Shown: positions 33,336-45,644 of the stretch, piece after piece
How the letters are laid out: each line of letters opens with the position of its first letter
Position numbering within the stretch: position 1 is the stretch's first letter
Assembly (NCBI GenBank): GCA_027625915.1
Contig: JANTQA010000029.1
Location: 1,860,001-1,924,000 of the forward strand
Direction: 5' to 3'
Length of the DNA: 64,000 nucleotides
Source of the DNA: Anaeramoeba flamelloides
Taxonomy: Eukaryota > Metamonada > Anaeramoebidae
Notes under the pieces: generated by a model
Seen by the model: only the letters and a program-made list of their open reading frames with translations
What the model was told of the DNA's origin: nothing
Databases searched by the model: none
Position numbers and translations under genes: made by a program

Positions 33336-34007
33336 GAAAAAAATTTTTTTTTCTTATTAGTTCATAAGAATAATAATACTAAAATAGTTTTAGAATTTTT
33401 CAAAGTGGTCAATATGTTAATAAAGTTTTTTTACTAATAATTCTTTTCAAAAAGAATTAAAAATAAATAAAAATCGAAAAAAAGTTTTTTTTCATTCATT
33501 TGTTTCTAAATTAGAAAACTAAAGTCATATCTTAATGATTTTTTAAAATTTTAAATAGAATCTTCATGTTTTTGGTGGATGTTTTGTTACTTTATGTTTC
33601 ATATTCTTAAATAAATTAATTTTCTTTCTTTTTGTTCAAAATCCAGTTTTTCGAATCTCTTCAGTTTGTTTTTTTTTTAAAAAATTGCTTCGAAAAATTC
33701 ATAATTTAAAATTCATTATTGATGGTGAAAATAATATGATTTTTGATTTAATTTTACATCCAAATGTTAAATATCTTAACACGATATAGAATATGTTTTA
33801 TAATTGGTTGATGGGTACAAATTAGAATAATTTTGAAGATCTCACAAAAACTCAATTTTGTACTGCTATCCTATTCTAAAAATCGAAAAATTTGAATTAA
33901 AAAATTAATATAGATTAACAAAAATAATAATAAATTAAAGATTAATATACTTGCTCTTATTTAAAAATAGAATCATTATTTATTTTTTAATTGGTTAATG
34001 ATAAATA

Positions 34008-34011
<4 letters not shown>
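33336..34011. other. Gene-free AT-rich DNA
   Basis: No gene or repeat recognised. Confidence 0.4.

Positions 34012-34049
<38 letters not shown>
34012..34049. repeat. (AT)n microsatellite
   Basis: About 19 uninterrupted AT units. A family C unit follows at about 34120-34195 (TTTTCCAAAATTTAATATAA, TTGAGTAAAAT, then TTTGAATTCTGGAAA). Confidence 0.9.
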
Positions 34050-34051
<2 letters not shown>

Positions 34052-34119
34052 TATTTGAAAATTATAAATAAACGTTTAGAAAAGATGGAAGTGTCGTTAA
34101 CTGTACTATTTTACCTATC

Positions 34120-34195
34120 TTTTCCAAAATTTAATATAATTGAGTAAAATAAAAGATTTTACCTTGTTTTTTTGAATTCTGGAAATAATAAATGT
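34120..34195. repeat. Family C inverted repeat unit
   Basis: TTTTCCAAAATTTA with GAGTAAAATAAAAGATTTTA faces TTTTTTTGAATTCTGGAAA. It lies just inside the (AT)n tract, mirroring 36745-36805. Confidence 0.5.
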
Positions 34196-34307
34196 TTTAT
34201 TTTTTTTTTAATTTGAAAGAATTGTGAATTAAATAAATTTTTGGTTTCATTTTTTTCAAATGTAAAAAAGAACTAATAGCTGAAGGAGAAAATTAGTTTT
34301 CTCTTTC

Positions 34308-34331
34308 AAAAATAATAATAATAATAATAAT
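34308..34331. repeat. (AAT)n microsatellite
   Basis: About eight AAT units. Confidence 0.8.
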
Positions 34332-35202
34332 CATTTTATATATTTTTGGAAAAGAAAAATTTGAGTTGGACTGGGTGGTAACTTTAAAATATGTATCAAT
34401 TTATTGTGATCAAATATTCTCAAGAATATTTCTAAAAATATAATTTAAACTAATTATACCTTACTTTGTAATTCATCTGCATTCATTTGGCTTTTCAAAA
34501 AAAAAAAAATTAGAATACCCATTGTAGTATAAATTTCAAAAAAAGTTGCAATAAAATCAAATCAAATTCAAAAAAGAAAAAAAAAATTGTCTAACTTATA
34601 TTGCCATATTTGATATATCTAAATGTATTTATTCGATTAATTTTAATATAATTTGAAAAACAAAAAAAAAAACTATTTTAAATATAATTATCCAATTTTT
34701 TATTTTAATATGATCCAGGAGAATGTTGTTGTTATTTCTAGGTGGTCTTTTATAAACTATTTTTTTTTTTTCATAATTTCTTTCATGAAATTATTTACCA
34801 TTTACATTTCATTTAAAAATATTTGAAGAAGGTTTACTATAAAATAAAAAAAAACGTTGAAATTTATATAAATAAAAGATTAAAATTAAAATATAAATTT
34901 ATTAGTCAATTAGGATTAAACCCCAAATGAAGATAGAACAGTTGGTTTAAAAAATATTAAAAAAAAATAAAAGTATGGGTATTTATTTGGATAATATTTC
35001 ACATATAGTTTATAATTAAAAAAAAAAACTAGAAATATAGAAAAACTGTGAAATAATGATTTGATTACAATTATTTTGATAATATTTTTTAAATTAGAGA
35101 ATATATGGCCGTTCTATTAAGTCAATCATCAAATCAATTAGAATTTATTATATATGGAATAAAATACCATATAATAGAGGTTTTGATGATAACATGCTAT
35201 AA

Positions 35203-35383
35203 TTCACGATAAAGTTACAAAAATCGCGATAATTTTCATCAAATCGCGATATATCAGAAAATCGTGATAATTCAATATTATCATGATAATATAACAAATC
35301 GCGATATTCTATAAAATCGCGATAATTATTAAAAAATCGTGATAAATACCAAAATATCGCGATTACTTTTTAATCGTGATATA
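35203..35383. repeat. Left subterminal array, ten ATCG(C/T)GAT-like units
   Basis: The (C/T)GAT half of each unit starts at 35207, 35227, 35247, 35265, 35284, 35302, 35320, 35340, 35360 and 35377, so steps are 17-20 bp, near two helical turns. Five units hold the full self-complementary TCGCGA; the others are TCGTGA, CACGAT or TCATGA variants. Confidence 0.85.
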
Positions 35384-36291
35384 ATAGTTGATGAGTTTTT
35401 GAGCTAATTGAGAAATATTTTGAATAAAAAATTTTTTTTGATCAAAAAATAGATTATGTGAAAAAAAGTCATTCTTTGAAAAAACAACAAAAAAGATACT
35501 TGATCCAATCAAGGATCAGATCAAAGAGTTTTGTTGTGTTTTCATTTTATTTGGTTGACAAACCGATCGATCCTTTAAGATCAACAACAATAAGAACTAA
35601 AGTGAAATAAATATTTTTTCAGTTAATGGTGGTGTTGGAAAATGCTTTGAATAATTAGCTTCTAAAACAACCAACCCTTAATCTGTTCTTTAAAGAATGT
35701 TTTCTTGGGTTACAATATTTTCATTTTTTCTCAGAAAGCTAAAAGGGGTTGGATAACTCTTCAAAAGATTTCACAACATCCTTGCCGGATGATCACCAAT
35801 TATTAAGATTTTTTATACAATTTTTGTCTTCTTCTTCTTTTTCTACTCTTTGTATTGGACAGAAAACACAATTAGAATAATAGAGGTTTTTGTTGATCGA
35901 TCACCAATAAGAAGTCAAATTATTCTTTATTCTTTTGGGCTATTTAAAATTGGGAAGGTAACAACTCCATTTTAAGAAAACACATAATTTATATTCAAGT
36001 GTATTGATGAGATGGGTAATTATTAGTTTGATCATAAAATTTGTTTGAGATTTTATATTTTGTTAAAAAAAAAATGAAAAGAATAAAATTTTTTTCCACA
36101 ACAAACCAAACTCATTCACTTTATAAAAGTTTTATGTCTTTCAAAACTTTGAAACACTTGAAGACAGTTCATAACCCTTACAAACACTTTCTGACATTAT
36201 TAAAGGGGAAAGTGTTGTAAAAATCTCAAGGCTTTGTAAAAGTCAAGAGATTTTTTTTAAAAATGAAATGAAAATAATAATTTTTCATTTT

Positions 36292-36396
36292 TTCGCGATA
36301 ATGAGAATATCGCGATAATGTTGAATATCGCGATAAAGTTGGACTGATCGCGATTTTTTTAATATTATTGCGATTTTATTGGTAATATCATGATAA
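36292..36396. repeat. Right subterminal array, six ATCGCGAT-like units
   Basis: Units have CGAT or TGAT at 36296, 36313, 36331, 36351, 36371 and 36391, steps of 17-20 bp. Four keep TCGCGA, one is TTGCGA and the outermost is TCATGA. It faces the left array across the interior. Confidence 0.85.
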
Positions 36397-36744
36397 TATA
36401 TGTTATCATCAAAACCTCTAATATTTAAACTGTTGTATTTATTCATGCTCTGTGTTAATATGTTAAATGAACATAGATTTCAATTCTAATCCACAAAATA
36501 GACTTTAAAATTTAAAATATTTTAATTTCAATAAATAAATCAAATGTAAATTAAAAAATAAATTATAAAATTTATATCTCTTCCTTATTTGGAAAAAATA
36601 ATAAATTTTAAATCCAGTTACAAAGAATAAAATCAATGGGAATTCAGATCAGTTACTTGAACGAAAAATTGAAATATTTAAATACCAAAAAAATTCATTA
36701 TTCAATTACAAAAATTGTCAATTTTATGATATTTTCAAAAAATA

Positions 36745-36805
36745 AAAATAAAAGAATCGAGTAAAATCTATAATTTTACTCGATTATTTTGAAATTTGGA
36801 AAACC
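36745..36805. repeat. Family C inverted repeat unit
   Basis: AAAAGAATCGAGTAAAATC faces TTTTACTCGATTATTTTGAA and ends in a GGAAAACC motif that runs straight into an AT microsatellite. Confidence 0.55.
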
Positions 36806-36808
36806 ACC

Positions 36809-36810
<2 letters not shown>

Positions 36811-36849
<39 letters not shown>

Positions 36850-36872
36850 ATCTATCTATATATATATATATA
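36811..36872. repeat. (AT)n microsatellite with (TATC)n core
   Basis: About 60 bp of TA repeats with three TATC-type units in the middle. Confidence 0.9.
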
Positions 36873-38261
36873 TCAGTTATGAAAAGAAAATTCAAGAAAT
36901 GTTCTCTTTCTTTCAAAAATTAAAAAAAAATAATTGGGCACTCTACAATACTTGATGGTACACCACAAAATAATTGTACACTAATAAAAAATCAAAAATA
37001 TTAATTTAAAACACATATATATTTACAATCTACATAATTTTAATTTTTTTTAGAATTTATGACAAATATTAATTACTTTTATAGATATTATAATATAATA
37101 AAGAAAATTTCAAATAACTTTTGCACCTGATATTTGAAATATGTGCATAAGGAAATCATTGAAAATATTGATTATTTCTTTAAAAAAAACTGTACTTGTT
37201 CTGAAAATTAAAGATTAATATTAACTTAAAGTTGAGTTCTTCAGAATAGAAAAACTCAAATAAAATTAGTTGATGACACCTAACTATTTGACTGATCAAT
37301 AATCCTAATAGAATTTTTACAAATATGTCAATGTTTTTTTTATAAATTGCTCTCTCAAAAGTTGGGAATGTCTCTTGATTTATTTGCATTGATAATTATT
37401 TAATTTTTTGTTTTGTTCGTGTTGTAAATTATCAATAATTGTTTACATTTCAAGTGGTTGTTGGTTTGAATTTCGGTATTTCTTCAGAATTCATTCATAA
37501 AAATATTTTTGTCAAAAATTCACTTTTTGTGTATTCAAAGTTTTGAAATGGGATATAGTTGAATCAAATACTTGATTCAAAAATCGTGTTTCACCTTTTT
37601 TGATTTTATTTTTTATGATTTTTAAAAGATGAGGTTTTTATTTATTGTAATTAAAAAGTAAATTATTAATCAGATTTAATTATTAGTTGTTCTTGAATTA
37701 CAAAAGATATTATTTTATTTTTCAATTTATTATTTCTGATGAGTCACAATTTTTGAAATGGAGTTTAGAAATCTGTTAGTTTGTCAAAAATGACCTTAAC
37801 AATGAAAAAAAGGATTTGAACAAAGTGTTAAAGTTTCAAGCTGACTGTGAATCTATTCATCTAAATAAATCAAAGCAAATTAAAGATGTGAAGAGTGGAA
37901 TAAGTTGGAAGAAGAAAAATTGATAGTTAGGAAAATTTGATCAGTTTTGAATTAATTAAAGGGCAAAAAAAGAAGTTGTGATAAGAATTGAAAGGATGAA
38001 AAAGAAAAACTATTGATGTAAAATGAGAAGAATAAAATTAAAATAAAAATAAAAATAAAAAAATTTTTAATTTATTTGTTATACAAATAACATCTATAAA
38101 GTATTTGTGAACTTTGTTTCAAAATTACTGTCTTCTTTTTTTTTTTTCCCCATCTATGCAAAAATATTTATAAAAATTAATATAAATATTTATTAAAGTA
38201 TATGTATATATCTATATATCAAATTTTTAAAAAAAAAGAAAAGAATAATTGTTAAAAAAAA
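36873..38261. other. Gene-free DNA, 3' side of the bZIP gene
   Basis: No supported gene. A 69-codon minus frame at 37180-37389 lacks coding character. Confidence 0.4.
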
Positions 38262-39486
38262 TTAAATAAATTTTTGATCTTCCAAAAGATCAAAATCTAT
38301 AGTATTTCCAAGGTTATAATTATTCACAGGGAAAGGCATTGAATTAACTTGTGAACTTGATCGTGTTGCGAGCGAAAGTGCGTTTTGCATAAAGTCTTGA
38401 AAATATTTTAATTGCTTTTTATATATTTTTGCTTTGGTTTTTAAAATTGATTCTTTAATAAGAAATTCCCTATTTTGTTTTTCTAAATCCTTCACTTGGT
38501 CCTCCAAGATTTGAAGTTGATCTCGTTGTTTTTTTCGATAATTGACTTTGTTTCGTTTGTTGGTACCCGTGTTTTTTGCTTCGACATCTGGTTTATTTCT
38601 TTTTCTTGGGTTTGTTGTTTTTTCTTTGGATTAAAAAAAAAAGTCATAAAAAAAAATAGAAGAAAAAAAAAACATTTAGAATTTTTGGTTTCATGTAACG
38701 ATTAAGCAAGTTATGGGTGTGAATGTTTTTGTTGATCTTTTTTGAATTTGGTTTTGGTTTGGTTTTGAGTTTTATTTTTGTTTGGTTTGGTTTTGCCTTG
38801 TAAAATCAAAAGAAAATTTTTTTTTATTTTCATTTTCGAGGGAGGAACATAACTCGAGAAAATTCCAAAAGAAAAAAATTTGAATTAGAATGAAAATGAA
38901 GTTTGGTTCAGTTGTTGTAAAAAAAGTGGGGTGAAAAGTTTTCAAAAGTGTTACCCAAACTATTTGGTTCCACATTCTTTTCGGAGGTTGAAGTAAATCA
39001 TTTGAAAACCTTTTGTTTCAATAACTGTTTTGAAAATTGTGTATTTTTATTTATTTTTTTAATTCGGCAATTGAGTTTATAACAGAAATCTGAACAAGTG
39101 GTAGTATAAAAAGCACAGAAAAAAGGATTTTATTTTCCATTTTTCAACAAAAAATTCGAATGGAAAGATCTGGAAAATAAAAAAAAAGAAAAAATTGATT
39201 ACTCAATCAAAAGTTGTTGAAAAAAAAAAAAAGAGATTTGTTTTTCTTGAAGAAACACTTTTAGAAGATCAAGTACCAAAGGAAGGTAATTTTAAAAAAA
39301 AAAAATTTATCATCAAAATTTTGGGTATTTGTTGTTCAAAACAAATTTCGTTTTTTTGTGTGTCCAATTTCATTGTTTTTGTTTCTTCTGAAAAGTGTTT
39401 GTTATCAAAAAATAAAAAAAAAAGATAAAAATAATAAAAAAAAAAAAAAGTATTTGGAAGGAAAAGGACTTACTTTTTGAAGACAT
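38262..39486 (-). CDS. bZIP transcription factor, two exons
   Basis: A DNA-binding dimeric transcription factor by family. The large exon (38623-38262) encodes a basic region TNKRNKVNYRKKQRDQLQ, with the family's Asn and Arg eight apart, then a leucine zipper starting ILEDQVKDLEKQN, which has the spacing and style of the GCN4 zipper (first Leu ten residues after the Arg), and a Gln/Asn/Ser C-terminal tail ending DFDLLEDQKFI. An in-frame stop lies just upstream of this exon with no ATG between, so a 5' exon is required. The best candidate is 39486-39474 (ATG TCT TCA AAA A, GTAAGT donor), which joins in phase to give 124 residues beginning MSSKKK. The implied 850-nt intron is long for this window, so the exon 1 choice is tentative; the bZIP call is firm. 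Confidence 0.82.
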
Positions 39487-40466
39487 CCTAAACGAAAATA
39501 ATTTAGAGAGACCTAAAAAAAATTTTGGAAAATAAGGAATTTAAAAAAAATGAAAAAAAGCAGATAAAAAACCAATCAAAAAAAAATGTGCTAAATATCA
39601 ATAAAGTATACAAATTAAAAGAACATGTTTTTAGCAAAGAAATATAATTAACAATGACAATTTCAAACTTGAAAGGTTTCTTAAATGATATTTTATTTTG
39701 ACAAGATTGAGTTCAATAAAAAATACCTTTTACATCTGTAAAAAATCAATTCAATAATTCTAATTAACTTGAAAATCTCCAATTTATCTGTTTTAAGGTA
39801 TAAGCAACACAATTTTTGATTAAAAGATGAAAATACAAATTAAAAATTGTAGAATAAGACAATTTGCTCAATTATTTGCAAGTCGTAATTGAGAGGAAAA
39901 TCTTTTCCATAATCTAATTTTTTGTACTAAAAGGACCCTTAAGAGATTAAAAAGGATAAATTTACTTATCAAAGTAAAAAATAGTTCTTTGGAATATCAG
40001 AGTATAAAATTTCATCAAATTATCTTTTTTTCAATTCATTAGTCTGACTTTATTTTCCAATTTCTTGCTTTACCCAAACTTTTGGAAAAAGTCAAACATA
40101 AATAAGTAAAGGTATGATCAATTAAATAAATAGAAACCACAAATTGCTAAATTATTTCTTTGAAATTTAATTTGTGATAATTGTAAAGGAAATAGAAAAA
40201 ACAAGTAAAAATTTTTTTTAGTTTATGATCGATTTCTTGAGAATACAATTTGCCTTTTATTATTGGTTTTTCCAAGAACTAAAGTCTGTATTTAATTTAA
40301 AAAAAACATAAATTGGTCTTAAATCTTACTCGTATCATATAGAACTGTTTTTTTGCCAAAATCTTCATTTTTTTCAATAGTGTTCTAAGAATTAAAATGG
40401 GTAAAATTTACACTTCTTTTTCAAGTTTTTTTGTTTACAAATACACTTTCCATATCAGTAATCTTA
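39487..40466. other. Gene-free DNA upstream of the bZIP gene
   Basis: The bZIP 5' flank and featureless AT-rich DNA. Confidence 0.4.
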
Positions 40467-40680
40467 ATTGTAAAATACTAAGATCGATATTTTCATTCAT
40501 CTTAACCCTAAAAAAAGAACTTCTCCAAGAATTAAAACAAACCATCAAAGTCCAAAATTCCTTTAGAGAAAATTGATAATTTCTACTGATTTATGGAATT
40601 TAAAAAAAGGAAATTTTAGAGGATTTCAAATCCATTTTCTGGAAAGTTGAATGAAAATTTTGTTCCACTTATTTTACAAC
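40467..40680. mobile_element. MITE family I, copy 3
   Basis: About 214 bp. The left end TTGTAAAATACTAAGATC..ATTTTCATTCA and right end TGAATGAAAATTTTGTTCCA..CTTATTTTACAA are inverted copies of one tip. The interior differs from the other copies. Confidence 0.55.
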
Positions 40681-42442
40681 AGATATTATGCTGTGGTTTA
40701 TATTTTTAACCTTTATATTTTAGGTATTTGAAATTCAAATGTGATAAAATTTCACTGATTGTCCATTTTTCATAACAAAAATCTTGTACTCTGAGTTTGT
40801 CCTAAATATACCACAAAAAATGAACCAGAGTATTTAATAAATTAGGCACCAAACAAATAAATAGAGCTCAAATTTCAAACTAATTAAATTCATAAAGACC
40901 AGACAAAAGGAAATTGAAAATAAAGTGAAAATTATTACCTATACAGAATACAAAGACCAGTCACAAACTATAAGTTCGAGAACTTAAAAACCAAACTGAA
41001 TCTGGAACTAAAATTCTATGTTTTCTGAGTTACGGAAGAGAATGTGTGAACAAAAAAACGAATTTAATTGATATCATATTGAAAAATATCCATAAATCTC
41101 CAAATTTTAGTTTTTTTGAGATTGTTGATCAAAATTTTGAAAAAATATATATACTTTTCGAAAAGTTATAATATTTTTGAGCAAATCAAGCTAAATTTAA
41201 AAACTTCATTGATTGCTTCTCAATACACCATCCCCTATAACGATTTTAAATATACTTATATCCTTGGTTTAGACCATGTAATCTTTTTTAAAATAGTTTA
41301 AAGCAGATGAACTTACAGAAGTTGTATTTTAATTTTTGGATCCTTTGATGGTACATTTCAAATATAAAAAAAAAACTGAAAATAATATTTTAATATATTA
41401 AAAATTATTTGAAAAAAAACATTAAATATTTAATTTTTAACACATTCTCTTCATCATCTATTCCTTTTCAATTTACCAATAATGTTAATAGTCTTAATAT
41501 AAAAATTAAAATGGTCATGAAATTTAGATTGTACTTATGTCCAACAGTTCTAAAAAATTTCCATTTCAAATAACATATAAAAGACAAATTAAATTTCGGA
41601 TCAGTGCCAAAAAATAAAATAACGAAAATTAATCATAAAATCTTTTTCAAACAAAATGGTACAAGCCTCAAATCATTAATACCATCGAATTTGATTGTTA
41701 ATAAGATAATTACTTATTGGTAATTTTCATTTTAATTATTCATTTTTTCATGTTTTTTTATTTTTGGATTTTGAACAGTTGATAAAATGAATAAAGCAAG
41801 ATAAGAAGAAACCAATCTGGAAACAATCTACCAGTGTATAAATGGAAACAGTTTATGTTTGATTTCGAATGAGCTAGATATAGAAATTAAGAAAGACCAC
41901 TATTGGATTGATGTATGAAACAAAGAAAAGAGAAAATAAAGAAAAAAAAACAATTCCAACAAACTATACGATGAATTGTGGCTTTATCTTGAAAATGAGA
42001 CTTTAAAGAACAAAAGTTGGATGTATAAAGAGTTATCAATAATTTTTCGAGAACTTTTTCCCAATTCAAAGTATTCAAAGGTTGTTATTGATTTGATATT
42101 TTTTTTTCTTTTCAATTTAGAAAAAGAGATTTCTTATTCCAAATAAAACGGGCACACCAATTTTTAAAATATTGAATTTTAATTTTTTATTGTTTTGTTT
42201 TAACTGGTTTTAAAGATTCATTAGAGTGTTTTTTTATGTTTTAAATGCTTTTTGGATTTCAGAATGATACTACAATTAATTTGATTCAATTCTGAATAAT
42301 TCTTGAAATTGTTTGTTGCCTTTTATTTGAAAAAGAGTTTATAAACTAAAAATATCTTTTTTCTACATTTTCAAAAATTAGTTACTAATTCCAAATTTCA
42401 CAAAAAAATGTATCAACCAATTATTTCGATTTTAATATATAG
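40681..42442. other. Gene-free AT-rich DNA
   Basis: Two short frames (41116-41301 plus, 41887-42078 minus) do not differ in composition from the surroundings and show no motif. No repeat recognised. Confidence 0.4.
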
Positions 42443-43488
42443 AAGTGAAAAAAATACCGGACTTGAAACAAATTCCTGACAAGATTTTTAATTGTAAATA
42501 TTAGGAAAATTATTCTATAATTTCTGTTATTTTCAGAGTTCACAAAATGATTCCATTTTTGGAATTTTAGAATCTCAAAAATTAAAATTTGGAATCATAA
42601 TATTAAAATGATTCCAATGGAATCAATTTTTATCAAACATTTTTCACTTGTTAAAGTACCTTTGAAGTATAATTTTTCAAAAGTATTAAAAATTATTTTA
42701 TTTTGATTCCCTGGAATAAAAAAAAGAATTTTTTTTTGGTACCAAAAATCTATGAAAAAAAAAAAGAATTGTTTGATTCCATTTCAAAAAAAAATAATTT
42801 TCTTATCAGGAATAAACTTAAAAAGTTCAGGGTTGATTAAAAGACGATGGAAACTTTGACACCAAGAAATAAAACCTTAAATATTTATTTTTTTTAAGAA
42901 ATATTAAAATTTTTTTTTAAAAATAAAAAAAAAAAATAATTAAATATTAAATTTTGAGAATGATGTGATTCCTTGTAAAAACGAATGTAAATAAGAAATG
43001 AATTGAGACTTACCATTGGGAAAAAAAAGAGTTATTTTGGGGTTTTTTCAAAAAAGAATCAAAATATAAACCCTGGTTATTTTCAATCAAATCCTTATTA
43101 TAAATAACCAATTTTTTTTATGAGATTAGTAATAAACCTACCTAAATTTCATCAAAGTAAGATGTCTCTAGAATACTCGAGTAATAGTTTGATAGCTAAA
43201 GTAGATCAACTTTTTTTGAAAAACAATCAAGTTTTATAGAGGTTTACTAGAAATTGGAAAATGATAATTTTTATTCTTGTTTTTTGATTCATTGAATGGT
43301 ATTTTGAACAAGTGTGATTTCATTAATCATCATTCTAATAAGTAATGAGTTATAATATAAAAAGTTTGATTCTTCAAAAAAGGATTTGATTTTAAATAAT
43401 AGAAATTTCACAAAAATTTTACTAATATTCACAATTAAAAATCTTGCTAGGGATTTTTTTTTGTGTCCAGTATTTTTTTCACCACTTT
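42443..43488. mobile_element. Dispersed element family E, copy 1
   Basis: The terminal inverted repeat is about 63 bp: left AAGTGAAAAAAATACCGGAC..CAAGATTTTTAATTGTAAAT, right the reverse complement with a few differences (43421-43488). Total length 1046 bp. Interior includes a block at 43235-43350 (TTTTATTCTTGTTTTTTGAT..GATTTCATTAATCATC) shared with 50483-50600. No open frame; non-autonomous. Confidence 0.7.
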
Positions 43489-44094
43489 ACTAGAATGATA
43501 TATATATACTTGCTTGAGATTTTTATTTAAGTTTTATTTTATTTAATTTTTTAAAAAAAAACTTTTCAAAATTTGGATTTCAAAATAAAATCATCAAGAA
43601 AAGAGCAATACAAATCGTATTTTTTTTGGTTGAAAATATAAAAATAAGTTTAGGTCAATTAACGCTCCTAAACAAAAAAAAAAAAAAATAAAAATAAAAA
43701 ATAAATAAATAAGAAGAAGAAGAAGGGTAGAAACCCAAAAGAAAAAGATGATTTGGAAAAATAAAAACTACAAAAAATAAAGATCATTTTTTTTTATTTA
43801 TTGATTATCTAAGAAAATAAAATGATTTTAGGTGGTAAAATAATTGTGATAATAACCACCATTAACTTTCAAACCGCCCCTCTAGGTATATTTATCAGAT
43901 ATACTATAAATTCCCAAGGTTTTCAGTTTAAATTAAAAAACCTATTGATTTTCAAAACAAAACTCAGGATTTTTAAAATCTATTATTGGAAAACACATCG
44001 CATATACTTGAAGAAAAGTCAATTTGGGTTTTGAAAGGGTGTCTATGTCTAGATAAATACTTTCACCAACACAGACAGGTATCAAAATAATATT
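43489..44094. other. Intergenic, 3' side of the RCC1-BTB gene
   Basis: Contains AT repeats and an (AAG)n-like run near 43710. A 70-codon plus frame at 43822-44034 has no recognisable feature; I do not call it. Confidence 0.4.
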
Positions 44095-45644
44095 TTATTT
44101 TTTATTTTGCAAAGAGAGCAATTGGTTGATTAAATTTGAATTTTTATTTAATTGGTAATAATCAACCGAATTTTTTAATTCCTCAATAATTAATTGAGTG
44201 TCATAGTCAGCTGTTAATTCGATTTTCCCTGTATAAAAATATTTAATTAAAATTTCAATACTATCTTTTGATTTTCCGGAATAATCTTTGATCTTTATGA
44301 TATTTTTTTCATTTTCATTGGCAGTAAATTCAAATAATTCTCTAAATAAACCACTTCTAGCAATTAAAATAAATTTATGAACATGTATTTTTTCATATTG
44401 TTTTGCCAACTCTTCATTTTCATTCTTATTCTCGTTCTCGTTTTCATTTTCACCCCTTTCATTCTTTTGAACTAAAATGGTAAAATCTTTTGAATCTTTG
44501 TCATTATATAATGCTAGCATATCATTTTCAAATTTCTTTTCATTATTCTTTGGAGGGAAAGTCAAGTTTAAAGAATTAAATACCTTTTCAAGTATTTTTT
44601 CATTTTCATTGTTAATTTGATTGTTATAAAGGTATTTAAAAAAGATTTTCAAATCGCCATAATTAATGTCTTTTTTGTTTAAAATGATTTTGCCAATTTT
44701 TTCGATTGTTAGTCCTGTTCTTAACTCAACAAATAATTTATTCACTTTAATTGCTTTGTTTGATTCCCCGAAATTAATTATGGATTGGTCGTTCACATCC
44801 CCAATCGTTTTATTTTGTAAATAATTAAATAACCTTTTTAGATCTGTCTTAAGACAATTTTTTTTCTCTGCGTTATAAAGAATGCAGAAATTAAAGCTAG
44901 TATCAAATTTTAAATTATCAAAGGATGCCAAATTTGGCAATTCAATTTTTTGAGGGGTTTCCCATTCTTTTTTTGTATATTTATTTATTGGACGGTTAGT
45001 TTCTTTAAAACCCCAGCCAAAAATTTCATTATTTTGAGTTAAAACTAGGCTTATTTCATTAAATTTTGATATCTGAACACATTTGTGGTTTAATAATTTT
45101 GGTATTTGAGTGAAATATTTGGCAACTTTACCAATTCCATTGGTAGCTGCGTTCCCACAGGAAAAAATACCACCTTCTTTCGTGATAAAAAATGTATGGT
45201 TTTGACTACTTTGAAGATCGACAATGTCTAAGACATTTAAAGAGATTCTTGATTTTTCATTATTTAATTCAGTATAAAAAAGATCGATTTCAATTGGCTT
45301 TTCAGATTCTTCCTCGTCAAAATCAATCCCAAGTGACTTGAAATAATTGCTACCCTTTGCAAATAATTGATATTTATTGTTACTTGTTAAATTTATTTTG
45401 TCTTTTTTTTGAGTTTCTTTTCTTTCTTGTATAAAAAAGAAATTGGATGCCCCCTTGCTACCAAACATTTTTATAACATTCTCCTTTATTAAAATTGGTG
45501 TTTGTGATTCGATTGTTTCCCCAATTTCGCATGAACCTATTAAATAATAAAGAATTATTTCATAAATGATATTTTAAAAGTTTAATGGTTAGACAGATTA
45601 CCTAAAAAGTTTGTATATTTTGGATTTGGGTGTTGAAATGTTGA
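44095..45644 (-). CDS. RCC1-repeat and BTB domain protein (5' end incomplete)
   Basis: RCC1-BTB proteins usually act as adaptors: the RCC1 part forms a beta-propeller, and BTB mediates dimerisation or cullin-3 binding. The main exon is 45536-44095. A 43-nt exon (45644-45602) precedes it across a 65-nt intron (GTAATC..AG) in phase, reading PNPKYTNFLG-SCEIGETIESQ. Within the main exon are RCC1-like units (LLFAKGSNYFKSLG, GGIFSCGNAATNGIGKV, NNEIFGWGF), a weak BTB-like half (about VNKLFVELRTG..IFFKYLYNNQI), an acidic Asn/Glu repeat, then a clear BTB core (KDFTILVQ..IHVHKFILIARSGLFRELFE..ILIKYFYTGKIEL). An in-frame stop just before the 43-nt exon means at least one more 5' exon exists and was not found. 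The ATG at 45468 is a fallback start giving 457 residues. Confidence 0.82.

Larger units (their letters stand above)
35177..36418. mobile_element. 1.24-kb non-autonomous element with arrays of ATCGCGAT-like palindromes
   Basis: It begins GAGGTTTTGATGATAACAT and ends with the exact reverse complement of those 19 bases, and both ends are flanked by TA (35175-35176 and 36419-36420). Just inside each end lies an array of ATCGCGAT or ATCGTGAT/ATCATGAT units. The interior of about 860 bp has no open frame but is of ordinary complexity and contains several GATC-rich stretches (around 35500-35600). TA flanks and terminal repeats suggest a Tc1/mariner-type or similar cut-and-paste element mobilised in trans; the arrays are likely transposase or host-factor binding sites. 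No relative elsewhere in this window. Confidence 0.8.

Noticed and set aside
33961-34060. AT repeat as a replication origin
   Set aside because: AT microsatellites are common here and nothing specific to an origin is visible.
35203-35383. ATCGCGAT array as a CRISPR array
   Set aside because: Units are 8 bp palindromes with AT spacers of about 11 bp in a eukaryotic transposon, with no cas genes.
41887-42078. 63-codon minus frame (NWEKVLEKLLITLY..)
   Set aside because: No family resemblance, no supporting splice structure, background composition.
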